64,000 bases of DNA from Triticum aestivum (lineage: Eukaryota > Streptophyta > Magnoliopsida > Poales > Poaceae), in the NCBI RefSeq assembly GCF_018294505.1, contig NC_057808.1, forward strand, positions 228,095,780 through 228,159,779. The letters are read 5' to 3'. Below the pieces are notes generated by a model. It was not told where the DNA came from. It ran no database searches and saw nothing but the letters and a program-made list of their open reading frames with translations. A program made the translations under genes and the position numbers. Positions 10,962 through 21,434 of the stretch are shown here, piece after piece (position 1 is the first letter of the stretch; each line of letters starts with the position of its first letter).

Positions 10962-13900
10962 TACAAGAAATCTCGTCCCGAGATTTAAGAGGTGGAGTAA
11001 AGGGGAAAGATCTGGTCACGAAATTCTAACGGATCTTCTCGGTTTTGGTTGCTCTTCTCGAAGAGCTTGATCCATTACATTGATGTCTTCATTTCTATGC
11101 TTCAGGTCATCATGATCAAGTCAGCATCCTTTCTTCGGGAACTCCATCGTACTTATGAAAGAATAATGGGGCTAGGAGAACAGACCTCTGCAAGGTTGAC
11201 TAACTTGTTGATAACATCGGGGAAGGTTGGGGAAAGTAACTCTCGAATTAAAAACCTTTAGAAAATATCGAGAGCAAGGTAAGAAGGTGTCATGAGAAGT
11301 TTCAAGCGGATAGGCAATCGTTCAATGCCCAATTAGAAGGTGAAAGGGTTTCAGGGCACGAGAATAAGTATTGCGTCTGATACCAGAGTAGATCACTAGG
11401 AAGGTAGCTCGCGAATTACATATCAAGTCAAGCGTGAGGAATATCTTTGGCAACAGGGTGTACAGGAGAGTCAGGTTTCGATCCTGTGGAACTGTGGGTT
11501 ATGGGCCCAATAAGTGGGTTAAAAGTAGGAAGGGCGATAACGTCTTGCACGATCATGTAAGCAAGGCATGTCAGAGGATAGCCTATCAGTTATGTCGGCA
11601 ACAACATCGGTACCAAGGGCGAGGAACGAAGAGAACCATTTTCCTGCTCGTTGAACGAGGCAGACCAATAGGCAAAGTTCTCGTCCATCGGTGGTTACCG
11701 GAATGTCATCAACATTAGAAACAGGGTCTCACTGACAGAGTTGTACACCGAGGTGCTTACATAAGCAGTGAATTATTACTGCTTAGATTATATAGATCAC
11801 AAGAAAGGTCAAACAAACCAATGGGAAGGAAAATGTGATCATCAGGTTAAACAGAACAATGGAAAGGAAAAATGTGTTTAAACACATATTTCAGGGGTAT
11901 ATCCTTCCCAAGGACAAGCAGAACATGATATCTATGACAAGGTATAACGCAGAAAAACCTTTTAGGAAAGGGGAGAGAAATATCATTCCATTACCCATAC
12001 AAACGGTGTTTGGGGTAATTAATAAAGAAAATTTTGCATTATGCTTCAAATGTTATTATTGATGATTGGAGTACCACAGACATGCTTCGAGGTAGCATTG
12101 ACATGGTTTTCGAGCAAGGTTGGACTTTGGAAACAAAAAGGATCCATCAGGAACAACTTATAGAATAAGTCTTACAATTTCCTCACGGAAGAATGACTAA
12201 CCTTGCCAAAAGGAAACTATAACAATAGGTCCTCCGGCCAGGTGTGCTAGGCATGACATCACCTCACCGGGTCATATAAACTCTTGGAAATATGTTCCAA
12301 CCATCATATCTGACCGAGATTCAGATCTGATTGGTGTCATGATACCTCAGACTCAGGATGTCCGAGAAGAAAAGGTGCAACACAAATCGATGAAATGACA
12401 TTGCTAGATTCTCGGGAAATGAACTATGGGAGCGGGTTCCTGAAACAATAGTTCATCATTAAACCAAGGAGAGGAGGAGGAGGTGGCTGATGGGTTCAGC
12501 GACAATTCATCAAGAATTCCAAACGCATGGATTTCCACAATAATGTGAACAAGAAGATGACACTTGTCAATTCAAATGATATAATGTTGTATGCTCGAGG
12601 AAAACATACACCATCAATCATTAGTTGAAAGGTGTGCCTGAAATACGACCTTAGGCAGCAAGATCAATGTTGGAGTGACGATTCAATAACCAACAGTCTA
12701 AGAACGAACTGTCGATCATTAACTCCAAAGCAATAGGGTTGCTAGAAGTACAGAACTCAAGCAGCATTGTTAGCATATTGGTATCCTGGTTAAAAACAAC
12801 ACGGGGACCAAGGAACAATGGTGATGGTGAGAAGTATCATCATACCGAGAATTTCTAAGAGGTGGAGCAATCCCCACAACATTCTCGACAGAGAAGACAG
12901 TAATTCTTCAAGGTGGAACACAACACTAGCTGGAGAGCGCGTTGTATTCATAAGGTGGACAACTTCACGATGAAAGGAAGTCAAGGGTGTTGTCGATGAT
13001 AATAAAAATCATCGAGGGAAAGGATGGTATTTCTCATCATGAACACAGTTGACATCTCGGAAGAAGTCAAAGTGTTGAAGGTGATCCGACACATTTGCTG
13101 GGAGGTTTGCATCAAACAACAGCGGCAACAAGCAAGGGAATGACGAAGTGGCAAGTTATAGGATCAATATATAAGATGCAAGCTCGGAACCAAAGTTGCC
13201 TTTCAAGACAAGCAACATGATGTTGAAAGCTCAACGTAAGTCGTGCTCACACACTGAAGAATTCTTGCACCAGAGAAGGACGAGGTAGCACAGTTAAAGA
13301 TAGCAAGACCAGGATGCAGCCGATAGTCTAGGAATGACCAGATTGGGTTCAGAATTTCCCAGTATAAATAGTAAGGAATCAATTTCAAGAATACCGAAAG
13401 AATCATACAGTTGGGTAATCATTTTGCAAGAAGCTTCCGAGACGGTCTACATCATTTTCATGGGCATGAACACAAAGTTCAAGGTCGACTCCCACTTCTT
13501 TAATGCATATCATTTCACTCACCTCTCGCTTTGATATAACTGTAGTGTTGGAATTTTATCTGGTAGAACACCGGAAGAGTATGACTTGTGAAAACTTTCG
13601 GGTTCTCACGGATTAGGAGAAGGCATAGGTTCAACCCATCGGGGCATCTTGGAAACATATACCACAAGCTTCAAGAGTAAATATCACCAGCTCGAAAGCA
13701 GAGCAAGGTTGAGAAAGTAGAGGATACAATTTACCAAAGGCATTATGTATCCGAGAGAAGGCTCACAAGGTTATTGAATATGAAGGATGTTGTCGGATAA
13801 AATCCAACAAAGGATCCGGTGGTCCTCAAAGGATCTGATGTGAGCATCGGTACTCAACCAGAGGAAGAAACAATGCGAAGGCATTGGATTATAGAAACAA

Positions 13901-14816
13901 CTGACTAATTCAGAGCTCATCTGCAAAGGAATTACGATTTTCAAATCAAGGGATCAGAAGCCAACGGTCTGATTAAGAATGGATAAGTTGAATAGACTTA
14001 GGGGTACAACCGACGGCAATTTGATGAGTCGATAACCAGCTCATGTTAAAAAAATGACGTCTGAGCCGGAAGGATGAATTCTAGGATATGATTGAGGATT
14101 GCGAGCATTCGCAACATATTGAATCAATGGACTCAAAATGATATTTGACAAAGGATGCCAATAAGATTACCAGACTTAAGGGATTAACCATAATGCAAGC
14201 AAGCAAGAATTTCAAGAGCAAGAGGATGCTCAGGATTTTTGGAAGATCGAATGGTATTTCGAAAACTTTTGTGAAACACATGAACAACTGGGAAAGAGCG
14301 GATACTCGATAAGCGCGAGGAATTATCCGTAAGGGTATTCATGAGGCACGAACTGTATAGCAGTAAGCTCAAAGGATTCTTGGAACAACGGAGAGCGGTT
14401 TGGGGCATCTTGTATTAACAAGATCAACTTGGAATAGAATTAAGAACGATGGGTGTAAGTATTTATCCATAGGGATAGATCAGTGGTAGGGAATTGCAAA
14501 AGCAACGAGCACAAAGTCTCAAAAGAGTATCGGGGAGTAACTTCGAAATCTTCTGGTGCAGTAGGCGATCATCTGTGATAAGGGGCTCTCCAGGAGAAGT
14601 AGTTACGAGAACCTAGAGTCAGATTTAGTAAAATCATTTAACCCGAATAGAAGAGAGATTAGAGTCCCAGAGTAAGGATCGAGGAGTAAAAGATCCTAAT
14701 ACCACCCAATGGCGACGTGGGCCTGTAAGACACACAGCCATGTTAGTAAAAGTTTTGCAATGTCTAGACTCGACTTCGGCCAAGGAGTTAGAAAGGGGGA
14801 TTCCTACAGGAAGTCG
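10962..14816 (-). other. Internal domain of the nested element, non-coding
   Basis: Nearly 3.9 kb between PBS and PPT holds only short frames (the longest about 94 codons) and none resembles Gag, protease, RT or integrase on either strand. The composition is even, A-rich on +, without simple repeats. It is either fully decayed or a conserved non-coding packaging segment, as in LARD elements; I cannot tell which from one copy. Confidence 0.7.
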
Positions 14817-14830
14817 GCTCTAATACCAAC
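14817..14830 (-). other. Primer binding site, initiator-Met tRNA type
   Basis: On minus, just inside the 5' LTR, the sequence reads TTGGTATTAGAGC, which is the common plant PBS TGGTATCAGAGC (complement of the initiator-Met tRNA 3' end) with one C-to-T change. It fixes the orientation of the element. Confidence 0.88.
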
Positions 14831-14831
14831 T

Positions 14832-16817
14832 TGTGACGCCCCCGATTCAATCATACACTAATCATGCACGCATTCGTCTCGTCGTTCTGAGCAACTTTCA
14901 TGTATAAAGTATTTCCATCCGAGGTACGTTTTATTTTATATTAATTTTTAAAGTTTTAAACATTTTTAGAAATTATGGAATTAATATTTATTCTAAAAAT
15001 ACCAGAGGGAAACACTGGGTGCACCCGGTGCAGTGCACCATGGGTGCACTAGTGAGGCTGACCAGTGGGTCCAGTCAACTGCTGACTCGTCCACAGTTGA
15101 CCAGTCAACTGGTCTGGTGGAACCCGCATGTCACTATGTGATTAATCTAATTAACTAAATTTAATAAATTCACTATTTAATGAAATATTTTACTAATGAT
15201 TATTTTTATTTCATATATATTTTTAAGGGGCGGGCCACACACGTCAGCCACAGTTTAAGTTTACGGGGGAATTATCCCCACTAATCGACAGGGGGAGGGC
15301 CGGCTGGGCACGCTCAGGAGCCGACGGCTCCGGCGGCCACAGTTAGCAGCAACGGCTGCGGGCAGGCGCAGTAGGGCGGCGGCCGCGCAGGCGGCCGGAG
15401 GCGGGCGCGCGGCCATGCATCAATCGGGGCAGGCTAAGAGGCGGTGGACGCAGGCGGCTGCATCGGCAAGGGAGGCAGGCAGCAGCTGCAGGGAACGCCC
15501 GGACGAGGCAGCGTCGGGCGAGGCAGGAAGAACGGTGGAGTGGGGTGAGCACGAGCGGCAGGGGGAAGCGCGGGGACCGGCCGAAGCGCGGGCGAGCGGG
15601 ATGGCCAGGGCGCGCGGGGCTGCGTAGGCGGGCGCCGGAGCGGGGTGAGCGGGGCGAGGCAGAGCATGGCCGCGTGCGAGGGGAGCGACGGACTCGGGCG
15701 GGCGAGCACGTGTTGCGGAGCAGCAACCGCGGAGTAGGCAGGAGCAGGGGAGGAGCGGCCCCAGGCGCGGCCGGAGCAAGATAATGAGGACGGCAGGACT
15801 ACGGCTCTACCTAGCTACAGTTCGAGACCGAGCTTAATGACAGGGGGAATTGCAGTGGTGCTCACAGCGAGGGAGACGACGGAGAGCTCGTGTGGACGCG
15901 GGGAGGACTGGAGCGGGGCTAATCACCGGCAAGGGCGACGACCGCCATGGGTGACGAGGAGGCCGAAGGCGACGAAGCAGCCACATCCCGTCCGATCTGC
16001 GGACGTAGTCGATGTAGGGGTTGACGACGCTGCTCTTGGCATCCTATGGCGCCGTGGGGAAGCTCCGGTGCGCGCGGTCGACGACGGTCGCAGTAATGGC
16101 GAGGCGGCGGCGGCTGCACTCTCGGGCGATGAAGAAATCGACGAGTGAGGGCGAGAGGGGAAAAATGAGAGAGCTAGGGTTCGGCAACCGCGTTGAGTAG
16201 GACTTGTAGGACGCCGGGGGTCCACGGGATGGCCGGCACGTGGCCGATCCGCGACGTGGACGGACACACGGCGGCCACCCAGCCCCCTGTGAACAGAGGA
16301 GGGAGATGACCTCCTAGTGGATCGGGCCTGTACTGCTCCAACGGGCTGAAGCGCACAGTAGTGCGTTGGTATTTTCCCTTTCTTTTCTGCCAAACATTTC
16401 AGTCATTGTTTTGCATTAGTTTGAGCTACTAAATGATATTTTTGTACATGACGAAACTTGACACATAAATCAAGCACAACACTACTAGGTTGCGCAAAAA
16501 GTTTGGGGCCAATTGGAACAATTCAATTTTAGTTTTGAATTTAAATGGTCTTTACTTAATGTTGTTGGTCCACTCTTTTAATATCCACGAGCATTTTTAT
16601 AATTTCAAAAATGTTAATTATTACATGAAAATTAGCTATTGATTATTTGCAACCCATCGCACATTTTTGCTTGCCAGTTTGAGGAAATTAAAATTTGACT
16701 TGTTTTTGGAATTTGAATTTGATTGGTTTCGAACTAACGCGAGATTAGCAACAATAATCAAAGTGATGTGGCATCATTAGCAGAGAATTACTGTAGCTTA
16801 ATTATCCGGGTGTCACA
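14832..16817 (-). repeat. 5' LTR of the nested element, internally deleted (1986 bp)
   Basis: It is homologous to 6988-10949. It matches the first 41 bp (to 7028 in the other LTR), then jumps to the position equivalent to 9016, so about 1988 bp are missing, with one shared base at the junction. It keeps the GC-rich island (about 15265-16165) and the AT-rich tail. Small indels elsewhere (for example an 18-bp extra block near 15575) show that both LTRs have evolved independently since insertion. Confidence 0.9.
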
Positions 16818-16945
16818 GGCTACTAGTGATAACGTTTAGTTCTTTATGGCAACTGCAAAGTCTATAGCATATTCAATCCTATCATATCCTATAGACTTGT
16901 CGGCTGATAGACATATAATAATGAATAAAATGGTGATTGGATTAC

Positions 16946-17402
16946 CTCATAGCGTTCCTTCATCAAATTGACTAAACCGGCTTCAAAATCACGGCTGGTG
17001 TATAGATGGTTCAAATAGCCAGAGTGGATTTCTTGGGCGCTGAACTGAGAGTAGCCTTCTAAGTCTACTTTCCACTTGCCTTTATCAGCAGCAGAAAATT
17101 CTTCCTTGGCGCTATGCTTGGATAAGGCAGTGGGATTACCCGGCGCTGTATAACCAAGCCCGTTGATGGTGACATCATCAGCCTTATCTTCAGCAGGCTT
17201 GACGGGGCTTGGCGGCTTAGAGATGATCGGCTCAACATCCACATGATCTATGTTAATGTCCTGCTCTTCTGGTGGCGGATCATCAATGGTGGCCTCAGCT
17301 GTTGGATGAGACGCTTCTGGCATTTGTTTTTCCGGCTCAAAAGGGATGGAGTCTTCAATCGGCTTGTTCAGTTTCGCTTTCTTCCTAGGCTTGGCTATAC
17401 CG
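16946..17402 (-). pseudogene. Antisense gene of Tat A, exon 3
   Basis: The exon starts after the acceptor TTTTTAG (17403-17404) and ends at a GTAAT donor (16945-16944), whose intron received the 9.83-kb insertion. It continues a basic segment, IAKPRKKAKLNKP, then an acidic Pro-rich region (PPPEEQDINIDHVDVE) and a helical end. The first Met inside is at 17323, but phase with exon 2 (phase 2 across the 74-bp intron) shows the exon extends to 17402. It is open throughout. Confidence 0.72.
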
Positions 17403-17476
17403 CTAAAAATAAGAAGTACAAAGATGTCAGAATATCAACCAGACATGAAGTTTCAAACGATGGAATACGCCCTTAC

Positions 17477-18090
17477 CCAGGCACAGTCTTGAAGGCTGGG
17501 ATTTGAGTTCCCGTTGAGTCGCTGGAGGAGGAATGAGATGTTCCCTGATAGTTTGAATCGGACGGGTTAAGAGGTTGTCGCAAAAGACCCGCCATGGGAT
17601 AAGATAAGTCAGAAATATTTGAAACCTCCGGTCGATGTTTGCGAGGTGTTGGGGTGTTTGGTAAACCGGAGGATAAAACTCCGCCGCCGCTGTTCCGGGT
17701 TGTACGGCGAGCTTCATGTTGCTGCTTCTTCAAAAGAAAGTTGGGATCCAAGTGAGCTAAAGGGTGAGAAAATCTTACTTTTCGGCTTGCCTGTCGAGTT
17801 TTCTGTGTTGGCAGAGGTTCTGAACCAGAGGAAAAAGTAATTACCTCTGCATCATCTGCACGGCTGGCCTCCGCTTCATCCTGATAATAGTCATTGTCAA
17901 TAAGATGTACAAATAACGAGCCAAGGGAATCAAGTTCTACCTCCGAATCGTCATCATCATCTTTGTCATCCAAATTGTATAATTCAGCAGTGCTGGACTT
18001 CTTCTTAGCAGGCCTTTTGGTCGCCTTATTCTTTGTCTGGGTTTTGTTTGGTTTCTCTGGCAATTTCTCGGTCCAAAAGGGTGAGTCGGC
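17477..18090 (-). pseudogene. Antisense gene of Tat A, exon 2 (Lys/Ser/Asp-rich linker)
   Basis: The exon begins after the acceptor TTTACAG (18091-18092) and ends at the donor GTAAGG (17476-17471). It codes for about 200 residues of low-complexity protein: a Lys-rich block (KNKATKRPAKKKSS, a possible nuclear localisation signal), an Asp run (DDKDDDDDSEVELDS), then Ser/Thr/Pro-rich sequence. It is open and in phase with exon 1 across a 77-bp intron. Confidence 0.75.
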
Positions 18091-18167
18091 CTGTAAACAT
18101 TGAATGAGTATGAGCAAGCAGCACAAATGAAAATATGAGTCAAGTATGAGCTAGATTCAAAACTTAC

Positions 18168-19068
18168 AGCTAGCGGTTTATTCAGAACGCGGAAAGGGGC
18201 CAATCCAACTTTGCTGCAATCTTCTAAGCTTTCATTCAACAAAGTCTTGGTCATATCATTGATGTCTTCCTCAGTCATTTAGGTTTTATAGTGGCGCTGA
18301 GGATCTGTTAGCTCACCGGTATACTCACACATTAAACCGGGCCGAATGCTTAGAGGCAAGACTCTCCAGGCGACCCAACAGCAAACTAGATCAATTTCGG
18401 TCAAGCCGTTGGCCATCAGAGCCCGGATCTTTGTGAAAACAGGCACATATTTCTTCCGTTCTGCTGTGCTCATACGGTCCGGAAGATGATGTCTGCTACT
18501 AAGCCGACTGGCGCGGTAACCCAGCAGGGGTTTTGCTCCTTCTAGCGAAGTATCTCGGCAATAAAACCAAGTCTGGTTCCAGTCTTTTGGGTGACTGGGT
18601 GGATTGGCAGCTGGGAAGATGGCTTCTTTTCGGCGCTGTATAGATAGGCCGCCTAGCTCCAGGCTAGGTCTATCTGGGAATTCTGCCGGTTCAAGTAGTA
18701 GAACTCCCTGAATAGTTCTACGGTGGGCTCCTATTGAAGGTACACCTCACAGAAAACTTAGAAGTTGCACATGTTTGAGACAGAGTTTGGTCCGATGTCT
18801 TGGGGATGAAGCTTGAAGAAGTGCAGCACATCTCGAAAGAATCTTGAGCCAGGAGGGCTAAAGCTCCGGTCCATATGATCCATAAAAACCACTACTTCAC
18901 CATCTTTGGGCTCAGGGCGAATTTCGTTACCCAGAACCCTCCAGTGGATGACTTCTTTTTTGGCTAAAACGCCAGTCTGCACATATTCTTTTAAATCTTC
19001 CTCGGTGACTCGGGAAATGACCCAGTTGCAGGCAGTGACGGTCTTGACCATTTTTTGAGGAAAAAGGC
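18168..19068 (-). pseudogene. Antisense gene of Tat A, first coding exon, PF04195-like
   Basis: This holds the N-terminal conserved domain. From the Met at 19051 it reads about 97 residues (VIHWRVLGNEIRPEPKDGEV; FSPPGSRFFRDVLHFFKLHP), then a frameshift or stop region at 18474-18757, then TAERKKYVPVFTKIRALMAN and LVCCWVAWRVLPLSIRPGLM. These stretches resemble the plant family called putative gypsy type transposon (Pfam PF04195). A TAA at 18279-18281 lies in frame directly before MTEEDINDMTKTLLN, so the exon is inactivated. It ends at the donor GTAAGT (18167). No catalytic residues are known to me for this family. Confidence 0.75.
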
Positions 19069-19657
19069 CTACAAGACAAAGACATTACCGGCTTAAGATC
19101 ATGCTAGGACTGTTGATTCAAAGGTAAAATGCTATCACGTTCAGCCGGAAGATGAACATTTGAAGTGCGAAGTTATTCATATTGGCGGCTTAAAAGGGGA
19201 CTAATGGTACCTACTGGATTAAGAATTCTGCTGTTAAGCCGGGTCGTGAAGGTTATGAAGTATATGGTGGCAATTTATCTGAAGCTTATGATGGATCACG
19301 GATTACAGTATAAGCCACCATGGCAATTATGGTGCTTCAAATTTTGCTAAGGACTGGACAAACAGATTTTGCAAGATGAAGCAACAAATTTAGATCTACC
19401 ACAGTTCAGAAAAGCAGTAAAATTCTAAACTAAAGGTGGCGGCAGTGGAAAAGTATGGGTGCTCTGATGAGATCTTCTATGAAGAGATGCTATTCTAATG
19501 ATAAAAACGAGTGCTAATACTACTTCTGTGCAAGGTTTATGACATATCCAGATTAGAAACTATTGGAGTTAAAGGAAACAATGAAGAATGGCAAGAACAC
19601 CAATGAACGGCTCGAACCCTAATACAGATCTAAGATGAAAGGGGGAGGTGCACTTAC
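19069..19657 (-). other. 5'-leader intron of the antisense gene
   Basis: On minus, a consensus donor CCT/GTAAGTG at 19657 and an acceptor TTGTAG at 19069-19070 bound a 589-bp AT-rich intron just upstream of the coding Met (19051). It is a plausible leader intron, of a kind common in plant genes. Splicing is inferred from the sites alone. Confidence 0.55.
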
Positions 19658-19834
19658 AGGTGATGAGGAGCAGCGGTGGCGCACCGGAGTTCTCTGGTCC
19701 GATCAGGTCGATGCAGCGGCCTGGGTTGAAGCAGTGGTCGAAGGTCGCGGTGGTGAAGCTCGAGTACCAGTGCGGTTGTGCGAAGGAGGAAGATGAAGGA
19801 GGAAATGAGGGGGGATGATAAGGACCCATGTCCC

Positions 19835-19842
19835 TATTTATA
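19835..19842 (-). promoter_or_regulatory. TATA box for the antisense gene of Tat A
   Basis: On minus the sequence reads CCCTTATAAATAGGG, a strong plant TATA context. It lies about 180 bp upstream of the leader donor site, followed by a CT-rich leader (about 19805-19658) typical of plant 5' UTRs. It lies inside the retrotransposon, well before the 3' LTR, so the antisense unit has its own promoter. Confidence 0.65.
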
Positions 19843-20114
19843 AGGGAGTGGATACAAGGCATGCGCGGGAATCGAGGAGGCCAAAATCATCATGTGGCTA
19901 TATGGACGCCTCGGTTTTCGGGAGGCTCGTTAAGATAAGTATCAATTAAGATGTTCTGGGCTTCGTGCAATGTTAATGCGAAATGACGCCATGGCGGTTT
20001 AAGAAGATTCTGTGAGCTGACGTCATGGCGGGTTACAACAAAAGTTTATCAAAACAAGCGATGCAAGATTTTTGACAAGACAGGTATTGAAGATTGATAT
20101 GAACAAGTTCAAAT

Positions 20115-20129
20115 CAACCTGGGGCCTAA
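20115..20129 (+). other. Polypurine tract region of Tat A
   Basis: The sequence CAACCTGGGGCCTAA directly precedes the LTR start TGTTGGGGATA. It is a weak, partly degenerate polypurine tract compared with the CTTGGGGGCTA stretches elsewhere in the element. Confidence 0.55.
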
Positions 20130-20625
20130 TGTTGGGGATATAACTACTGGGTACGAACCGCCCAGGAGGGGCCGGGTTATACCACCGGTGGCTTACCAAA
20201 GAAGATGGCGGATCATATAAGCCCGTTGACGGCCCAAGACCCACTGGCGACTTGAGGCCCAAGAGGATGAACCGCCATATGTATATGAATTGTGTTGTAA
20301 GGCAAGCGTAGTTAGTCACTGAGCCGGACACGTTGTGTATGAGCCGGCCGGGACTCCGTGAGCCGCCAGGCATCAACCTGTGGCGGTTTAAGGCAAGAAA
20401 CAAGAGATCGAGAACTAGGTCAAGCATATTCGCTCCCTGGTAATTGAAACCCAAGCAATACAATCCCAAACTGGGGTAGGCCTTGTTACCTCCACCACGA
20501 GGGGCCGAACCAGTATAAACCCTATGTGTCCTTTGTCCCGATTAACCCCTTTAAGCTAACCTAGTTGCGATGGCTCCACGACTAAGTCCTTCCACTAGGA
20601 CATCTGCCATGACAATTCCACGACA
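20130..20625 (+). repeat. 3' LTR of Tat A (496 bp)
   Basis: It begins TGTTGGGGATATAACTACTG and ends AATTCCACGACA. A TATA box (GTATAAAC, 20513-20520) lies in a GC-rich context, with LTR-type spacing to the end. The end ACGACA is followed by unrelated Athila-type sequence. There is no second LTR in the window to compare. Confidence 0.78.
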
Positions 20626-21434
20626 CGTTTTGTTTAGCCAACTTGATCTATTGGTCTTGCAATGGGAAGAGGTGCTTTGTAGTGGGTTCGATCTTACGGC
20701 GCTTGATCCCAGTGACAGAAGGGGAACCGACACGTATGTATCGTTGCTATTAAGTATAAAACAATGGGGTCCATAAATAGATCTTGTCTACATCATGTCA
20801 TCATTCTTATTGCATTACTCTGTTTCTCCATGAACTTAATACACCAGATGCATGCTGGATAGCGGTCGATGTGTGGAGTAATAGTAGTAGATGCAGGCAG
20901 GAGTCGGTTTACTAATCTTGGACGTGATGCCTATATAATGATCATTGCCTGGATATCGTCATGATTATTTGAAGTTCTATCAATTGCCTAACAGTAATTT
21001 GTTTACCCACTGTTTGCTATTTTTCTCGAGAGAAGCCACTAGTGAAAACTACGGCCCTCGGGTCTCTTTCTCATATTATTTGCCTTTGCGATCTATTTTA
21101 TTTGCCTTTTATTTTCAGATCTATTAAACCATAAGTACAAAAATACCTTGTTGCACTTTATTTTATTTGGCGTTCGATCTATCAATATTTACTAGTCTCT
21201 CACGTCCATTTGCCAATTTCTGACACCGTTGCCCGAAAGGGATTGACAACCCCTTTAATACGTCAGGTTGTGAGTATTTGTTATTTGTGTGCAGGTGTTG
21301 TTTACGTAGTGTTGCTTGGTTCTCCTACTAGTTCGATAACCTTGGTCTCATAAGTGAGCGAAATACCTACCGTCGATGTGCTGCATCATCCCTTCCTCTT
21401 TGAGGAAATACCGACGTACCTTCAAGCCGCATCA
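20626..21434 (+). mobile_element. Athila-type LTR, right part
   Basis: The sequence matches the right half of the Athila-type LTRs at 32152-33814 and (reverse) 22910-24500: the blocks GATGCATGCTGGATAGCGGT, TGTGGAGTAATAGTAGTAGA and GATCATTGCC are shared in order. It ends in an LTR-like terminus at about 21434 (GCCGCATCA). The missing left part must lie on the other side of Tat A, outside the window. It is more diverged than the other Athila copies, so it may be a sister family. Confidence 0.7.

Larger units (their letters stand above)
6988..16817 (-). mobile_element. Non-autonomous long-LTR Gypsy-like element inside Tat A
   Basis: This is a complete 9830-bp insertion flanked by the 5-bp TSD GGCTA (6983-6987 and 16818-16822). 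Its ends are TGTGACGCCC and GGGTGTCACA. A primer binding site complementary to initiator-Met tRNA (14817-14830) and a polypurine tract (10950-10961) set the orientation as minus: 5' LTR 14832-16817, 3' LTR 6988-10949. The 3.9-kb internal part has no Gag or Pol frame, so it resembles the LARD-type elements of Triticeae and must depend on another element for its proteins. The 5' LTR has lost about 2 kb relative to the 3' LTR. Confidence 0.9.
1..20625 (+). mobile_element. Ty3/Gypsy Tat-lineage retrotransposon 'Tat A', 5' end outside window
   Basis: This is one LTR retrotransposon: gag C-terminus, protease, RT, two RNase H regions and integrase on + (57-4276), an antisense spliced gene on minus, and a 3' LTR (20130-20625). 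The two RNase H regions and an extra antisense ORF after integrase are known marks of the Tat/Retand lineage. It is interrupted at 6987/16818 by a 9.83-kb element with TSD GGCTA. The 5' LTR and most of gag lie left of the window. The right flank (20626 on) is Athila-type LTR sequence, so Tat A probably inserted into an older Athila LTR; the TSD cannot be checked because the left end is missing. The pol reading frame is degenerate, so the copy is dead. I cannot name the family with confidence. Confidence 0.88.

Noticed and set aside
15343..16393. Matching GC-rich frames in the second LTR
   Set aside because: Their similarity to 9589-10529 reflects the LTR duplication, not independent conservation.
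20023..20469. 148-codon frame on minus across the Tat A LTR start
   Set aside because: It crosses the LTR boundary and has no recognisable domain.
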